Part shown: in pieces, positions 25,177-33,680 of the stretch | How positions within the stretch are numbered: position 1 is the stretch's first letter | Layout of the letters: every line of letters begins with the position of its first letter | Position numbers and translations under genes: made by a program | Assembly: GCA_050305515.1 (NCBI GenBank) | Contig: JBNLFL010000025.1 | Location: 160,186 to 224,185 of the forward strand | Direction of reading: 5' to 3' | Length of the DNA: 64,000 nt | DNA from: JAFGUB01 sp050305515 | GTDB lineage: Bacteria > Campylobacterota > Campylobacteria > Campylobacterales > Sulfurimonadaceae | The notes under the pieces: generated by a model | The model's input: only the letters and a program-made list of their open reading frames with translations | The model's database searches: none | What the model was told of the DNA's origin: nothing

Positions 25177-26046
25177 GTGCTTCCTTCTGCCATCACGCCA
25201 CTGAACGTGCGTGGCAGAACCTTCTTCATCAAGCGTGACGATCTTATCGATCCGTTCTTGAGCGGCAACAAATACCGAAAACTCCATACACTGCTTCAAA
25301 GCGATTCGCATACCTGTTCGCGCGTTATTTCCTATGGCGGCAACCAGTCCAATGCCATGCTCTCCATTGCAGCGCTGTGTCATCGCAAGGGATGGCAGTT
25401 CGATTATCTGACGCCCCACGTTCCCTTACATGTAAAGCAGCAGGCGCATGGCAATCTGTATGAAGCCCTGAAGCTTGGCATGCAGATGCACGAGTTTGAA
25501 ACGGGTGATTTTGAGCCTGCGGTACAGCGTCTTTTTCTTGATATCAATCCGCATGAATGTATTATCCCGCAAGGGGGTGCCGATCCGCTGGCCAGAAATG
25601 GGGTTGCCCTTTTGGCACGCGAAATAGAGGCATGGCAGAAAGAAAACGCTATCACGGAACTCTCTGTGGTCACCCCTTCGGGAACCGGAACGACAGCGTA
25701 TTATCTGGCGCAGACGTTATCATGCGATGTTATTACGACACCTCTCGTGGGAAGTGAATCCTACCTTAGAAGTGAGATGGCCGCTTTGGGAGCGTACCCT
25801 CAAAACCTGCATATTATCGAAACTCGAAAGCGGTTTCATTTTGGAAAACCTTACCGGGAATATATTGCGTTGCATCGTGAACTTGAAGTGGCAGGGGTCA
25901 CGTTTGATCTGCTGTATGCTCCAAAAATGTGGATAGCGCTTCTGGAACAGGTTCCGGAGGGGAAAACGATTTTATATGTGCACAGCGGTGGTGTGGCGGG
26001 CAATGCGACCATGATGGCGCGCTATGCCCGAAAAGGGTGGGTATGA
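25177..26046 (+). CDS. PLP-dependent ACC deaminase/D-cysteine desulfhydrase family protein, 289 aa
   Basis: Fold-type II PLP enzyme. The PLP Lys is in FLSGNKYRKL (about residue 33), the substrate-phosphate loop in SYGGNQSNAM, and TPSGTGTTAY is the Gly-rich phosphate-binding loop. The family removes sulfide and ammonia from D-cysteine or opens aminocyclopropane carboxylate; which substrate applies here cannot be told from sequence. At 289 residues it is shorter than the ~330 usual for DcyD. GTG start 2 bases after the chaperone gene, so cotranscribed. Contains TTACATGTAA (25426) read LHVK. Confidence 0.82.
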   Translation: MLPSAITPLNVRGRTFFIKRDDLIDPFLSGNKYRKLHTLLQSDSHTCSRVISYGGNQSNAMLSIAALCHRKGWQFDYLTPHVPLHVKQQAHGNLYEALKLGMQMHEFETGDFEPAVQRLFLDINPHECIIPQGGADPLARNGVALLAREIEAWQKENAITELSVVTPSGTGTTAYYLAQTLSCDVITTPLVGSESYLRSEMAALGAYPQNLHIIETRKRFHFGKPYREYIALHRELEVAGVTFDLLYAPKMWIALLEQVPEGKTILYVHSGGVAGNATMMARYARKGWV

Positions 26047-26047
26047 T

Positions 26048-27127
26048 TTAGTTGCGGTCGATGGCGTTGAGATCATCAAAGGCTTTGATAACACGCGCAA
26101 CCAGTGACTCTTGCCCGGCACGCAGCCATTTGCGCGGGTCATAATATTTTTTGTTCGGTTTGTCTTCGCCTTCGGGATTGCCGATTTGCCCCTGCAGATA
26201 GCCATGGAACTCCTCGACATAATCTTTGACGCCTTCCCATGTGGCCCACTGGGTATCGGTATCGATATTCATCTTGATGACACCGTAGCTGATCGCTTCG
26301 CGGATCTCTTCGAGTGTGGAACCCGAACCGCCGTGGAAGACGAAATTGACCGGTTTCTCTCCGAGTGAAAATTTTTCGGAAATATATTTTTGGGAGTTGT
26401 CGAGAATTTTTGGTGTCAGTACGACGTTACCGGGTTTGTAAACACCGTGAACGTTGCCGAATGATGCTGCAATGGTGAAGTTGGGGCTGATCTGCGAGAG
26501 CTCTTTATAGGCATAGGCGACATCTTCAGGCTGGGTGTAAAGCAGGGCGTTGTCGACGCTACTGTTATCCACGCCGTCCTCTTCTCCGCCGGTGACACCC
26601 AGCTCGATTTCAATATGCATGTCAATCTTGCTCATGCGCTCGAGATAGCTTTTACATGTAGCAATGTTCTCTTCGAGACTCTCTTCGGAAAGATCAAGCA
26701 TGTGAGAACTGAACAGCGGTTTGCCGTAGGCTTCGAAAAACTCTTCGCCGGCATCAAGCAGGGCGTCGATCCACGGCAGAAGCTTGCGTGCGGCATGGTC
26801 GGTGTGCAGGATCACGGGAATGCCGTAGAGTTCTGCCATCTGGTGGACATGCATGGCGCCGGCAATAGCACCGGCAATGGCAGCCTGCTCATCTTCGTTG
26901 CTCAGTCCTTTGCCGGCATAAAACGAGGCGCCACCGTTTGAGAACTGAATAATCACAGGTGAGTTGACTTTTTTGGCCGCTTCAAGAACACCGTTGACTG
27001 AATCGGTGTTAACGACATTGACCGCAGGCAGCGCGAATCCGGAAGCTTTGGCCGCTTCATACACTTTTAGCAGGTCTTCACCCCAGACAACGCCGGGTTC
27101 TACGATATCCAAGATTTTCTGTGACAT
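26048..27127 (-). CDS. fbaA: Class II fructose-bisphosphate aldolase
   Basis: Zinc-dependent aldolase of gluconeogenesis and glycolysis, 359 residues, E. coli FbaA type. Zn ligands are seen in ILHTDHAARK (about residue 105) and the later VHGVYKPGNV and VFHGGSGS. The Asp in LHTDHA is the catalytic acid. In an rTCA autotroph it would work mainly toward hexose synthesis. It converges with the PLP gene (2 bases apart) and has its own promoter in the 56-base divergent gap. A one-mismatch palindrome (26652) encodes ATCK. Confidence 0.95.
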   Translation of the reverse strand: MSQKILDIVEPGVVWGEDLLKVYEAAKASGFALPAVNVVNTDSVNGVLEAAKKVNSPVIIQFSNGGASFYAGKGLSNEDEQAAIAGAIAGAMHVHQMAELYGIPVILHTDHAARKLLPWIDALLDAGEEFFEAYGKPLFSSHMLDLSEESLEENIATCKSYLERMSKIDMHIEIELGVTGGEEDGVDNSSVDNALLYTQPEDVAYAYKELSQISPNFTIAASFGNVHGVYKPGNVVLTPKILDNSQKYISEKFSLGEKPVNFVFHGGSGSTLEEIREAISYGVIKMNIDTDTQWATWEGVKDYVEEFHGYLQGQIGNPEGEDKPNKKYYDPRKWLRAGQESLVARVIKAFDDLNAIDRN

Positions 27128-27156
27128 GACATATCCTCAATGATAATATAGGGCAA

Positions 27157-27162
27157 TTATAG
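27157..27162 (-). promoter_or_regulatory. fbaA promoter -10 box (TATAAT on minus strand)
   Basis: The minus strand reads TATAAT about 30 bases before the fbaA ATG. It lies in the short divergent region shared with the M23 peptidase gene. Confidence 0.5.
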
Positions 27163-27183
27163 AGTTTTTGCTATTATGTTTCG

Positions 27184-28548
27184 TTGAATGTCGGGGAGGA
27201 GATCATCAAACATTTTTGCTTTTTATTGCTCTTACATGTAAGTATTACAGCGACATTACATGCAGAACTCTATAGCGCATTGCAAAGCAGGATGGATGGG
27301 GCTTTAACACGGGCTCAACAGATGCGTCAGAGCGGATTTTTCAGTGATCTGAACTCCCGTTTTGATGCCCTTCGCACCTGTAAGGAAGAAGCGGATGCTC
27401 TGGAAGCGCATCTGGAGCCGGAGCAGGAGATCAGGGCGCGGCGTTATCTCAAACAGCTGCGTCGCTGCGACGCATTGGCAAATCAGCTTGAAGCCGCTTT
27501 TAACCGGGCCGTTTCCGATGCGATCCTTGCAGATAATTTTGAGCGTTTTAGCGCGTTGGTGAAGATAGGGTTGCCTTCGGGAGACTCTTTCAGATCTCAG
27601 GTGGCAGCCTATTATGAAACACGTCGCGCGTCGCAAAAAATCGCGTCACTTGAAACGCTGCGCAGCGAGCTTGAAGAGGAAGAAACGAGCCGAACCCTGC
27701 AGGCGGAAGAGTATGCGGCTTACGAAGCGTATGTAGAGGTCCTTGCGCGGGAAGAAGCGGAGCGTCTGCAAAGAAACAATGCTCCGGATAAACGGCGGAA
27801 TGTCCTGATTACCACGGAAGCACGGGAGGGCGGGTATGATTTTGTCGCCCGAAACCTGAATCCTTTCCGGGTTACGGTAGCATTGACGCTGAAGGCATTA
27901 AAAAACTTTCAAAGCGATACGAAGAATCCCCTGTATGTTGAACTGCCTCCAAAAAGTGAACAGCATCTCTTACATGTAAGCCGTATCAATCCGGAAGCTT
28001 CAGGAAATTTTCAATCACACTACAGCTGGGTCATGGGATCGGCTCTGGCAAAACACAGTAATCCTTTTTACCGTCTTCCGTTTCCCGCGGGCAGTACTGT
28101 TCCCGTATCTCAGGGGTTTTTCGGAACGGCGTCGCATCGCAATAAACATGCCATTGATTTTGCCGTGAAAACCGGAACGCCGATTGTTGCGGCACGTGCC
28201 GGACGCGTGATTGCCGTAGAGGATTCCCATGATCGCGGCAAGTTTGACAAGTCTTTTGCACGCTATGCCAATTACATCATAATAGAACATGACGACAGGA
28301 CCCTTGGCAATTATTATCATCTGAAATATCATGGAGTTGCTGTCAAGGTGGGTCAAAATGTAACAGAAGGTGAGCTGATCGGTTATACCGGGAATACAGG
28401 TTACAGTAGCGGTCCACACCTTCATTTCAGCGTGTCAATGGTAGATCCTGTAACAAGAATGAAACCGGTTACAGTTTCATTTCGTATCAAAAACGGTTCT
28501 ATAATTATTTCTAATCCAAGAAAAGGGGATGTTTTTACGGTACAATAA
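27184..28548 (+). CDS. M23 family murein peptidase, exported, 454 aa
   Basis: The C-terminal LytM/M23 domain (about 300-430) has the zinc motif NKHAIDFAVKTGTPI (H-x3-D) and the second motif GPHLHFSVS (H-x-H). A signal peptide (IKHFCFLLLLHVSITATLHA) precedes a charged coiled coil (about 35-215) and a beta domain. The annotated start is TTG at 27184, but the only strong ribosome site, GGGGAGGAG (27193-27201), lies inside that reading and points to ATC codons at 27202-27207; a start there would give a more compact signal peptide. Two exact palindrome copies are read LHVS (27232 inside the signal peptide, 27970). It would cut peptidoglycan cross-links in the periplasm. Confidence 0.85.
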   Translation: MNVGEEIIKHFCFLLLLHVSITATLHAELYSALQSRMDGALTRAQQMRQSGFFSDLNSRFDALRTCKEEADALEAHLEPEQEIRARRYLKQLRRCDALANQLEAAFNRAVSDAILADNFERFSALVKIGLPSGDSFRSQVAAYYETRRASQKIASLETLRSELEEEETSRTLQAEEYAAYEAYVEVLAREEAERLQRNNAPDKRRNVLITTEAREGGYDFVARNLNPFRVTVALTLKALKNFQSDTKNPLYVELPPKSEQHLLHVSRINPEASGNFQSHYSWVMGSALAKHSNPFYRLPFPAGSTVPVSQGFFGTASHRNKHAIDFAVKTGTPIVAARAGRVIAVEDSHDRGKFDKSFARYANYIIIEHDDRTLGNYYHLKYHGVAVKVGQNVTEGELIGYTGNTGYSSGPHLHFSVSMVDPVTRMKPVTVSFRIKNGSIIISNPRKGDVFTVQ

Positions 28549-28590
28549 GTATATTAATCTTTTAAAATTACAAAAAGGTAAAGGTGCCTC

Positions 28591-30177
28591 GTGTTAAAAA
28601 CAGTAAAAGCGCGTATCATTTTTTCCACACTGATGCTCAGCATTATCGGCGTCATCGGTATCAACTATTATCTTTCCAAAACGCTTCATGAACTCTCAAA
28701 CAAAACGACCAAAGAATCGCTGATAATGTTAAGCAAGTCGATTTTTCAGACGTTGCGGCAAAGTATGTTTGCAGGGGATGCTGCGGTGGTACTCAGCACG
28801 GTGGATGAAGCGAGTCAGATTGAAGGAATTAATTCGCTGCATGTCATTAAATCGCAGGCGGTCATCGATATTTTTGCTCCGGAAGAGCGTTTTACGGAAG
28901 ATCCGCTGATACGAAGTGTTTTTCAGAGTAAGAAAGATGAAATCATCGAATCAGAGGGTGAGTATCATACCATACGGCTGCTCAAACCGCTTCAGGCGAG
29001 TGCTGAATGTCTTGCCTGTCATGCTAATGTCGCTGAAGGCGATGTCCTCGGTGTCATGGATCTTGTGATTTCTCTTGATGAAAATGACATGGAAATTGCT
29101 TCGACACAGACAACGCTACTGGTAATGTTGCTGCTTTCAACCGTAGTTTTCATGGCGGCAGCCACCTTCTTCTTCTCCAATGAGATCATTAATCCGCTCG
29201 ATCAGCTTCGCAAGCGTATCGGAGGTCTTGTCGATGGAGACAAGGATCTGACCAAACGACTTGATACCAGCCGCGACAATGAGTTTGCCGCTGCGGCCAA
29301 AGCCGTAAACGAATTTGTGGCGATGGTTCAGGAAACGGTCAATCAGGTCAAGAAACTTGGCAGTGACAACGAGCGCATTGCATCGGATATCACGAAGTCC
29401 TCTCAACAGATCAGTAAAAGCATTGATGAAGAGCGGAAAATTGTGACCGAAACGACAGAACGTACCCGTTCCATTCATGCTATTTTAAACGATACCCTAC
29501 GAATCACGCAGCAGACGCAGCAGAATGTTACGGCTGCGACTTCCGATCTTGATAATGCAAAGGCATCTCTGCTGGATCTGGTTCAGGATGTCAACAGTTA
29601 TGTCGAAATCGAAAATGAGCTCTCTTCTGAGTTGCTCCACCTTCGTAATGATGCCGATCAGGTCAAAAATGTTCTGGGGGTTATCAAGGATATCGCGGAT
29701 CAAACCAATCTTCTTGCGCTTAATGCAGCGATTGAAGCCGCACGGGCGGGTGAGCACGGACGTGGTTTTGCGGTCGTTGCTGATGAGGTGCGCAAACTGG
29801 CGGAACGCACATCCAAAAGTCTGGTCGAGATTGAAATCAGCGTCAATACCATTGTCCAGTCTATTAATGACGTGAGCGACCGAATGGGCGACAATGCGCA
29901 AAATATGGAAAAACTGAGTGATGTCTCGAATGATGTGGAAGAAAAAATCAGTGCTACCGCCCGCGCCATGTATGAATCCCGGGAAGTAGCGGAGGCTTCT
30001 TTCCGGGATACGCAGGAGGTGGTTAAGCACACGGAATGGATTGTTGATAAAATTTCAAAAATCAACGAACACTCCCACTCGAATCAGCAGCGTGTCGGTG
30101 CGATCGACAATGACCTGAACCGTCTGCTGGATGTTGCCAAATCACTTCAGGCACGTATTAACGAATTCAGGAGTTAA
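28591..30177 (+). CDS. Methyl-accepting chemotaxis protein with CXXCH heme motif, 528 aa
   Basis: GTG start after AAAAAGGTAAAGG. First membrane helix about 8-28, periplasmic sensor about 29-165, second helix about 170-195, HAMP (INPLDQLRKRIGGLV), then the MCP signalling hairpin with the signature IADQTNLLALNAAIEAARAG (about residue 370). The sensor contains CLACHAN (about residue 143), a c-type heme attachment motif in the double-Cache-like or Tll0287-like region just before VLGVMDLVISL, so this receptor probably senses redox state or a gas through heme. Typical length; no C-terminal pentapeptide for CheR. Its end overlaps the cupin gene on the other strand by 11 bases. Confidence 0.9.
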   Translation: MLKTVKARIIFSTLMLSIIGVIGINYYLSKTLHELSNKTTKESLIMLSKSIFQTLRQSMFAGDAAVVLSTVDEASQIEGINSLHVIKSQAVIDIFAPEERFTEDPLIRSVFQSKKDEIIESEGEYHTIRLLKPLQASAECLACHANVAEGDVLGVMDLVISLDENDMEIASTQTTLLVMLLLSTVVFMAAATFFFSNEIINPLDQLRKRIGGLVDGDKDLTKRLDTSRDNEFAAAAKAVNEFVAMVQETVNQVKKLGSDNERIASDITKSSQQISKSIDEERKIVTETTERTRSIHAILNDTLRITQQTQQNVTAATSDLDNAKASLLDLVQDVNSYVEIENELSSELLHLRNDADQVKNVLGVIKDIADQTNLLALNAAIEAARAGEHGRGFAVVADEVRKLAERTSKSLVEIEISVNTIVQSINDVSDRMGDNAQNMEKLSDVSNDVEEKISATARAMYESREVAEASFRDTQEVVKHTEWIVDKISKINEHSHSNQQRVGAIDNDLNRLLDVAKSLQARINEFRS

Positions 30178-30511
30178 CCGGCTGGCCGAAGTGAATGCCA
30201 ATCCAGTGCGCTTCTTCCGAGGTTTCCAACACTTTATGACGTTGGTGGGGAAGCAGCAGGAGATAATCACCAGCGGTAAGATGGTGCAGGGTTGATTCGA
30301 CATCGATGAGAGCCCACCCCGAGAGCAGCAGCACCCATTCGGATGTTTCCTGATCGTACCAGATGCCATCCTTAAAAGCATGTGAGCAGATGTGCTCTAC
30401 CCGGAAGTGCTTCTGATTCAAAAGGGTTGTAAAAGATTCTTTGCCGATTTCAGGTACGGTTGTTGCGTCAAAAATATTCATAAACTGCTCCTGCAGGGTC
30501 GTTTGCGTCAT
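30167..30511 (-). CDS. Small cupin-domain protein, 114 aa
   Basis: A single cupin barrel: motif 1 region around HFRVEHICSHAFKDGIWYDQ, the turn WVLLLSGWALI, and motif 2 LTAGDYLLLLPHQRHKVL with the conserved G-D, P and H. Several metal-ligand His of the classic motif are replaced, so metal binding is uncertain. Close relatives are generally uncharacterised. It is divergent from aroK with a 33-base gap and overlaps the chemoreceptor's 3' end. Confidence 0.75.
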   Translation of the reverse strand: MTQTTLQEQFMNIFDATTVPEIGKESFTTLLNQKHFRVEHICSHAFKDGIWYDQETSEWVLLLSGWALIDVESTLHHLTAGDYLLLLPHQRHKVLETSEEAHWIGIHFGQPVNS

Positions 30512-30544
30512 TCTATTATTATATTTTAAATGTTAAGATGCGGC

Positions 30545-31057
30545 ATGAAAAACAAAAATATTGTCTTGATCGGTTTTATGGGAGTCGGTAAAGGTACTAC
30601 GGCGCGTGCCATTCTCAAACAGTCTCAAATGATAGCACTGGATACGGATGACATCATTGAAAGTATGGAAAACCGCAGAATCAAAAAGATTTTTGAAGAA
30701 GAAGGCGAAGCCTATTTCCGCGAGCTTGAAAAACGGGTTGCGATTTGGCTTCAGAAAAATGTGACCAATACACTTATCTCTACGGGAGGCGGTTTTTACA
30801 AGGTTGACAATCTTGAAAAAATCGGCACCGTGGTGCTGTTGCATGCACCGTTTGAGGCGATATACAAACGAATTATCGAACATCCCCTTGCTGAGAAAAA
30901 ACTGAAAAAGCGTCCGCTCTTTCAGGATATCGACAAAGCGCGGGAGTTGTACGAAAGTCGTGAAAAAGCCTATCTGAAAGTGGCGGACATTGTCATCAAT
31001 GTAGAGAATAAAAGTGCCGAAGCAGTCGCTTCCGAGATTTTGAAAAAGGTGAAATGA
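30545..31057 (+). CDS. aroK: Shikimate kinase, 170 aa
   Basis: Fifth step of the shikimate pathway. Walker A is GFMGVGKGTTA (residues 10-20), the shikimate site is LDTDDIIE, the arginine is in EAYFRELE and the Gly loop is ISTGGGF; the lid Arg is in KKLKKRPLF. I use the ATG at 30545 rather than the in-frame upstream TTG. The thioredoxin gene overlaps by ATGA. Confidence 0.93.
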   Translation: MKNKNIVLIGFMGVGKGTTARAILKQSQMIALDTDDIIESMENRRIKKIFEEEGEAYFRELEKRVAIWLQKNVTNTLISTGGGFYKVDNLEKIGTVVLLHAPFEAIYKRIIEHPLAEKKLKKRPLFQDIDKARELYESREKAYLKVADIVINVENKSAEAVASEILKKVK

Positions 31058-31467
31058 TGATAAAAAAGATTGTGACGGGACTTTTACTGTGCGCCGCACT
31101 GGTTTGGGCCGAAGGAATCCGCTGGGAGAAGGATATCGCTACCGCAATAAAGAAAGGGCGCCAGCTGAATAAACCGGTCATGGTACTTGTGAGTAAAGAC
31201 GGATGCCACTGGTGCGATCACATGCGGGAGAATACCCTAAAAAATCCGGAGGTCGTCAAACGTCTCAACAGTGAATTTATCAGTGTCGAAGGTTACACCA
31301 ATCGTGGTGAGGTTCCCCGCGATCTGATGACACGCGGGACACCGGGTACCTGGTTCGTGAAAAACGGAGAACCCATGTTTCAGCCTCTGATGGGTGCTCT
31401 GCCGGCAGATCAGTACCTCGAAGCCCTTGGTGTCGTCACTGAAGAGTTTAGAAAAATAAAAAAGTAG
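31054..31467 (+). CDS. Periplasmic thioredoxin-fold protein, 137 aa
   Basis: A signal peptide (MMIKKIVTGLLLCAALVWA) precedes a thioredoxin fold with active site KDGCHWCDHM (CxxC, about residues 47-50) and the cis-Pro region RGTPGTWFV. This is the SoxW/DsbE-like or DUF255-type small reductase class. A thiol-disulfide role in the periplasm is inferred; the partner is unknown. It follows aroK with ATGA coupling, and hisD follows after a gap that contains a palindrome copy. Confidence 0.8.
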   Translation: MMIKKIVTGLLLCAALVWAEGIRWEKDIATAIKKGRQLNKPVMVLVSKDGCHWCDHMRENTLKNPEVVKRLNSEFISVEGYTNRGEVPRDLMTRGTPGTWFVKNGEPMFQPLMGALPADQYLEALGVVTEEFRKIKK

Positions 31468-31480
31468 CCGTGCGCTACGT

Positions 31481-31490
31481 TTACATGTAA
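31481..31490. repeat. TTACATGTAA between thioredoxin-fold gene and hisD
   Basis: Exact palindrome 11 bases upstream of the hisD start, immediately followed by GGAAAAGG, which serves as the hisD ribosome site. A bound protein or a folded RNA here would sit directly next to the ribosome-binding site. Confidence 0.95.
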
Positions 31491-31501
31491 GGAAAAGGTT
31501 C

Positions 31502-32794
31502 ATGACAACATTCACCACGTCAGATCAAGATTTTACCGGGCGTTTTGAAGAACTGCTCGGACGTGGAAAAATGGATATCGCGCATGTGTCATCCATTGTC
31601 AGCGGTATCATCGAAGAGATTAAAACAGACAAGAACAGTGCGCTCAGACGTCATATTGCCAAATTCGACCACTGGGAGCCCGAAGATGACGCGGCATTGA
31701 AAATCGATACAGCTTCGATGAAGGCTGCATACGATGCGCTGGAGCCGACGTTAAAGAATGCACTGCATCTCGCGTATGACCGTATCCGTGCCTATCATGA
31801 AAAGCAGATGCCGCGAAGCTGGTTCGATACGGAAAAAAACGGAACGATTCTGGGTCAGAAAGTGACGCCTGTCGATCGGGCCGGACTCTATATTCCCGGA
31901 GGTAAGGCTGCGTATCCGAGCTCTTTGCTGATGAATGTGATTCCGGCACAGGTTGCGGGTGTCGAGCAGATTATCGTGACAACACCAACTCCGGACAACG
32001 AACCCAATGCCCTATTGCTAGCGGCGTGTCACCTGTGTGGCGTGAGTGAGGTTTTCAAAGTCGGCGGTGCTAGCGCCATTGCGGCAATGGCATACGGGAC
32101 CGAAACGATTCCGAAAGTTGACGTCATTACCGGACCCGGCAATATTTTCGTTGCGACGGCAAAAAAAATGGTTTTCGGCGACGTACATATCGATATGATC
32201 GCAGGACCGAGTGAAATCGGCGTGTTGGCAGATGAGAGTGCCAATGCCAACCATATCGCCATTGATATGCTTTCCCAGGCGGAACATGATGAGATGGCAA
32301 GTTCAATTCTGATTACTCCATCGGCGGAACTCGCAGCGAAGGTAGAGGTAGAGATCGAAGCGTGGCTGAAAAAACTTCCGCGTGAAGCGATTGCACGCCG
32401 TTCCATTGAGGAGCGTGGTGCCATCATTGTTACCGCTGACATGGCTGAAGCCGTGCGTCTGATGAACGAGATCGCACCGGAACACCTCGAGGTAATTACG
32501 CCGAATCCGTGGGAGCTGCTGAGTGACATCAGGCATGCCGGCGCCATCTTTCTGGGCCCCAATACACCCGAAGCCATCGGTGATTATGTGGCAGGCCCCA
32601 ATCATACATTGCCAACAGGGGGCACGGCCCGTTTTTACTCGCCGCTGGGTGTCGAAAACTTTTTGAAAAAATCGTCGATCATCTCTTTTTCCTCACAGGC
32701 AATCAATGAAATCGGAGAAGCGTGTGCACTGATAGCCAACACCGAAGGTCTGACAGCTCACGAACAATCGGTAAGAGTACGTCTCTCCAAATAA
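31502..32794 (+). CDS. hisD: Histidinol dehydrogenase, 430 aa
   Basis: Final two oxidations of histidine biosynthesis. Diagnostic motifs are VDRAGLYIPGGKAAYPSS, DVITGPGNIFVATAKK (Zn/NAD region), IAGPSEIGVLAD, LLSQAEHDE-type SQAEHDEMASS (Zn ligand His), PEHLEV and the C-terminal LTAHEQSVRVR (His ligand). Length is normal. It stands alone rather than in a his operon here. Confidence 0.96.
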   Translation: MTTFTTSDQDFTGRFEELLGRGKMDIAHVSSIVSGIIEEIKTDKNSALRRHIAKFDHWEPEDDAALKIDTASMKAAYDALEPTLKNALHLAYDRIRAYHEKQMPRSWFDTEKNGTILGQKVTPVDRAGLYIPGGKAAYPSSLLMNVIPAQVAGVEQIIVTTPTPDNEPNALLLAACHLCGVSEVFKVGGASAIAAMAYGTETIPKVDVITGPGNIFVATAKKMVFGDVHIDMIAGPSEIGVLADESANANHIAIDMLSQAEHDEMASSILITPSAELAAKVEVEIEAWLKKLPREAIARRSIEERGAIIVTADMAEAVRLMNEIAPEHLEVITPNPWELLSDIRHAGAIFLGPNTPEAIGDYVAGPNHTLPTGGTARFYSPLGVENFLKKSSIISFSSQAINEIGEACALIANTEGLTAHEQSVRVRLSK

Positions 32795-32798
32795 GACG

Positions 32799-32812
32799 GC
32801 AGCTTCGGCTGC
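32799..32812 (+). terminator. Short UUCG-capped hairpin after hisD
   Basis: GCAGC-TTCG-GCTGC begins a few bases after the hisD stop. The UUCG loop makes it stable for its size, but no U-run follows, so it is a weak terminator or 3'-end protector. Confidence 0.4.
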
Positions 32813-32835
32813 AATATGAAAAATCATTCACTGAA

Positions 32836-32908
32836 TATAATTTTTTCTTTTACAATTTTCAACTTTCCCTTTTTACACAGTAACAAAATCTTGTGACAAA
32901 AATATAAT
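32836..32908 (+). promoter_or_regulatory. Two repeated TATAAT boxes upstream of the molybdoenzyme operon
   Basis: The 13-base string AATATAATTTTTT occurs at 32834 and again at 32901, 67 bases apart, each containing a -10 consensus TATAAT. Either could start the operon, leaving a leader of about 130-195 bases before the first gene. No confident -35 or regulator half-sites are seen. Confidence 0.4.
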
Positions 32909-32941
32909 TTTTTTTAGTTTGAGTTAATACTCTTTTGGCTA

Positions 32942-32990
32942 ACATCTTCTCCAGTTAAGATGTCGCTAATTGCCTAAATTAGGGCATCTT
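32942..32990 (+). promoter_or_regulatory. Mutually exclusive hairpins in the leader of the molybdoenzyme operon
   Basis: Three arms are present: ACATCTT (32942-32948), AAGATGTC (32957-32964) and GGCATCTT (32983-32990). Arm 2 can pair perfectly with arm 1 (8-base loop) or, with one G-U, with arm 3. The arm 2-arm 3 structure is extended by an inner CTAATT/AATTAG stem. This is the layout of an attenuator or a protein-controlled leader switch 50 bases before the first gene. No U-run follows arm 3, so translational or stability control is as likely as termination. Confidence 0.45.
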
Positions 32991-33038
32991 CTTATTGTTA
33001 TAAGTGTCAATTATAGTAATCTATTTCAAGGAGAGTTT

Positions 33039-33680
33039 ATGCAATTGGGTTTTCTCGTTGACCTGCACCTCTGTATGGGATGCAAGGGATGCGAAATCGC
33101 TTGTAAAGTGGAAAATGAAGTTCCACTGAGCACCTGGCGGCTTCGCGTAAAATATGTCGATGTGGGGACGTTCCCCGAAACCAAGCGAACCTTTACACCG
33201 CTTCGCTGTAATCATTGCCAGAATGCACCTTGTGAACGCATCTGCCCGGTCAGTGCGCTTCACTACATTGAAAACGGCATCGTCAACATCGACAAAGAAC
33301 GCTGCATCGGGTGTGCCGGTTGTGTCATGGCGTGTCCGTACGGTGCAATCTACATCGATCCGGAAACGCAGACGGCTGACAAGTGTACCTATTGTGCCCA
33401 TCGTGTTGCCAGTTCCATGATGCCGGCATGTGTTGTTGCCTGTCCTGTTGAAGCGAATATCTTCGGTGACCTTGATGATCCGACCTCGAATATCAGCAAG
33501 TACATTCAGGGCAATCAGGGCAATGTGCAGGTGCGTAAACCTGAAAAAGGTACCAACCCGCACCATTACTATGTCAATGGCGGTAACATCACATTGAATC
33601 CTCTGGCTTCAGAGCGTGTTGAAGGTCACCAGCTCTTTAACAAACTGACCACCAAAATGCCGCTAGGAGGACACCACTAA
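33039..33680 (+). CDS. Four-cluster ferredoxin subunit of molybdoenzyme (PsrB/SoeB/TtrB-like), 213 aa
   Basis: ATG at 33039 after AAGGAGAG. Four Cys motifs for [4Fe-4S] clusters are present in order: CMGCKGCEIAC, CNHCQNAPCERIC, CIGCAGCVMAC, and CTYC with a later PACVVAC. No signal peptide, so it is probably carried out with the Tat-exported catalytic subunit. It passes electrons between the NrfD-type membrane subunit and the catalytic subunit. First gene of the operon; the next start overlaps its stop (TAATGG). Confidence 0.92.
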   Translation: MQLGFLVDLHLCMGCKGCEIACKVENEVPLSTWRLRVKYVDVGTFPETKRTFTPLRCNHCQNAPCERICPVSALHYIENGIVNIDKERCIGCAGCVMACPYGAIYIDPETQTADKCTYCAHRVASSMMPACVVACPVEANIFGDLDDPTSNISKYIQGNQGNVQVRKPEKGTNPHHYYVNGGNITLNPLASERVEGHQLFNKLTTKMPLGGHH

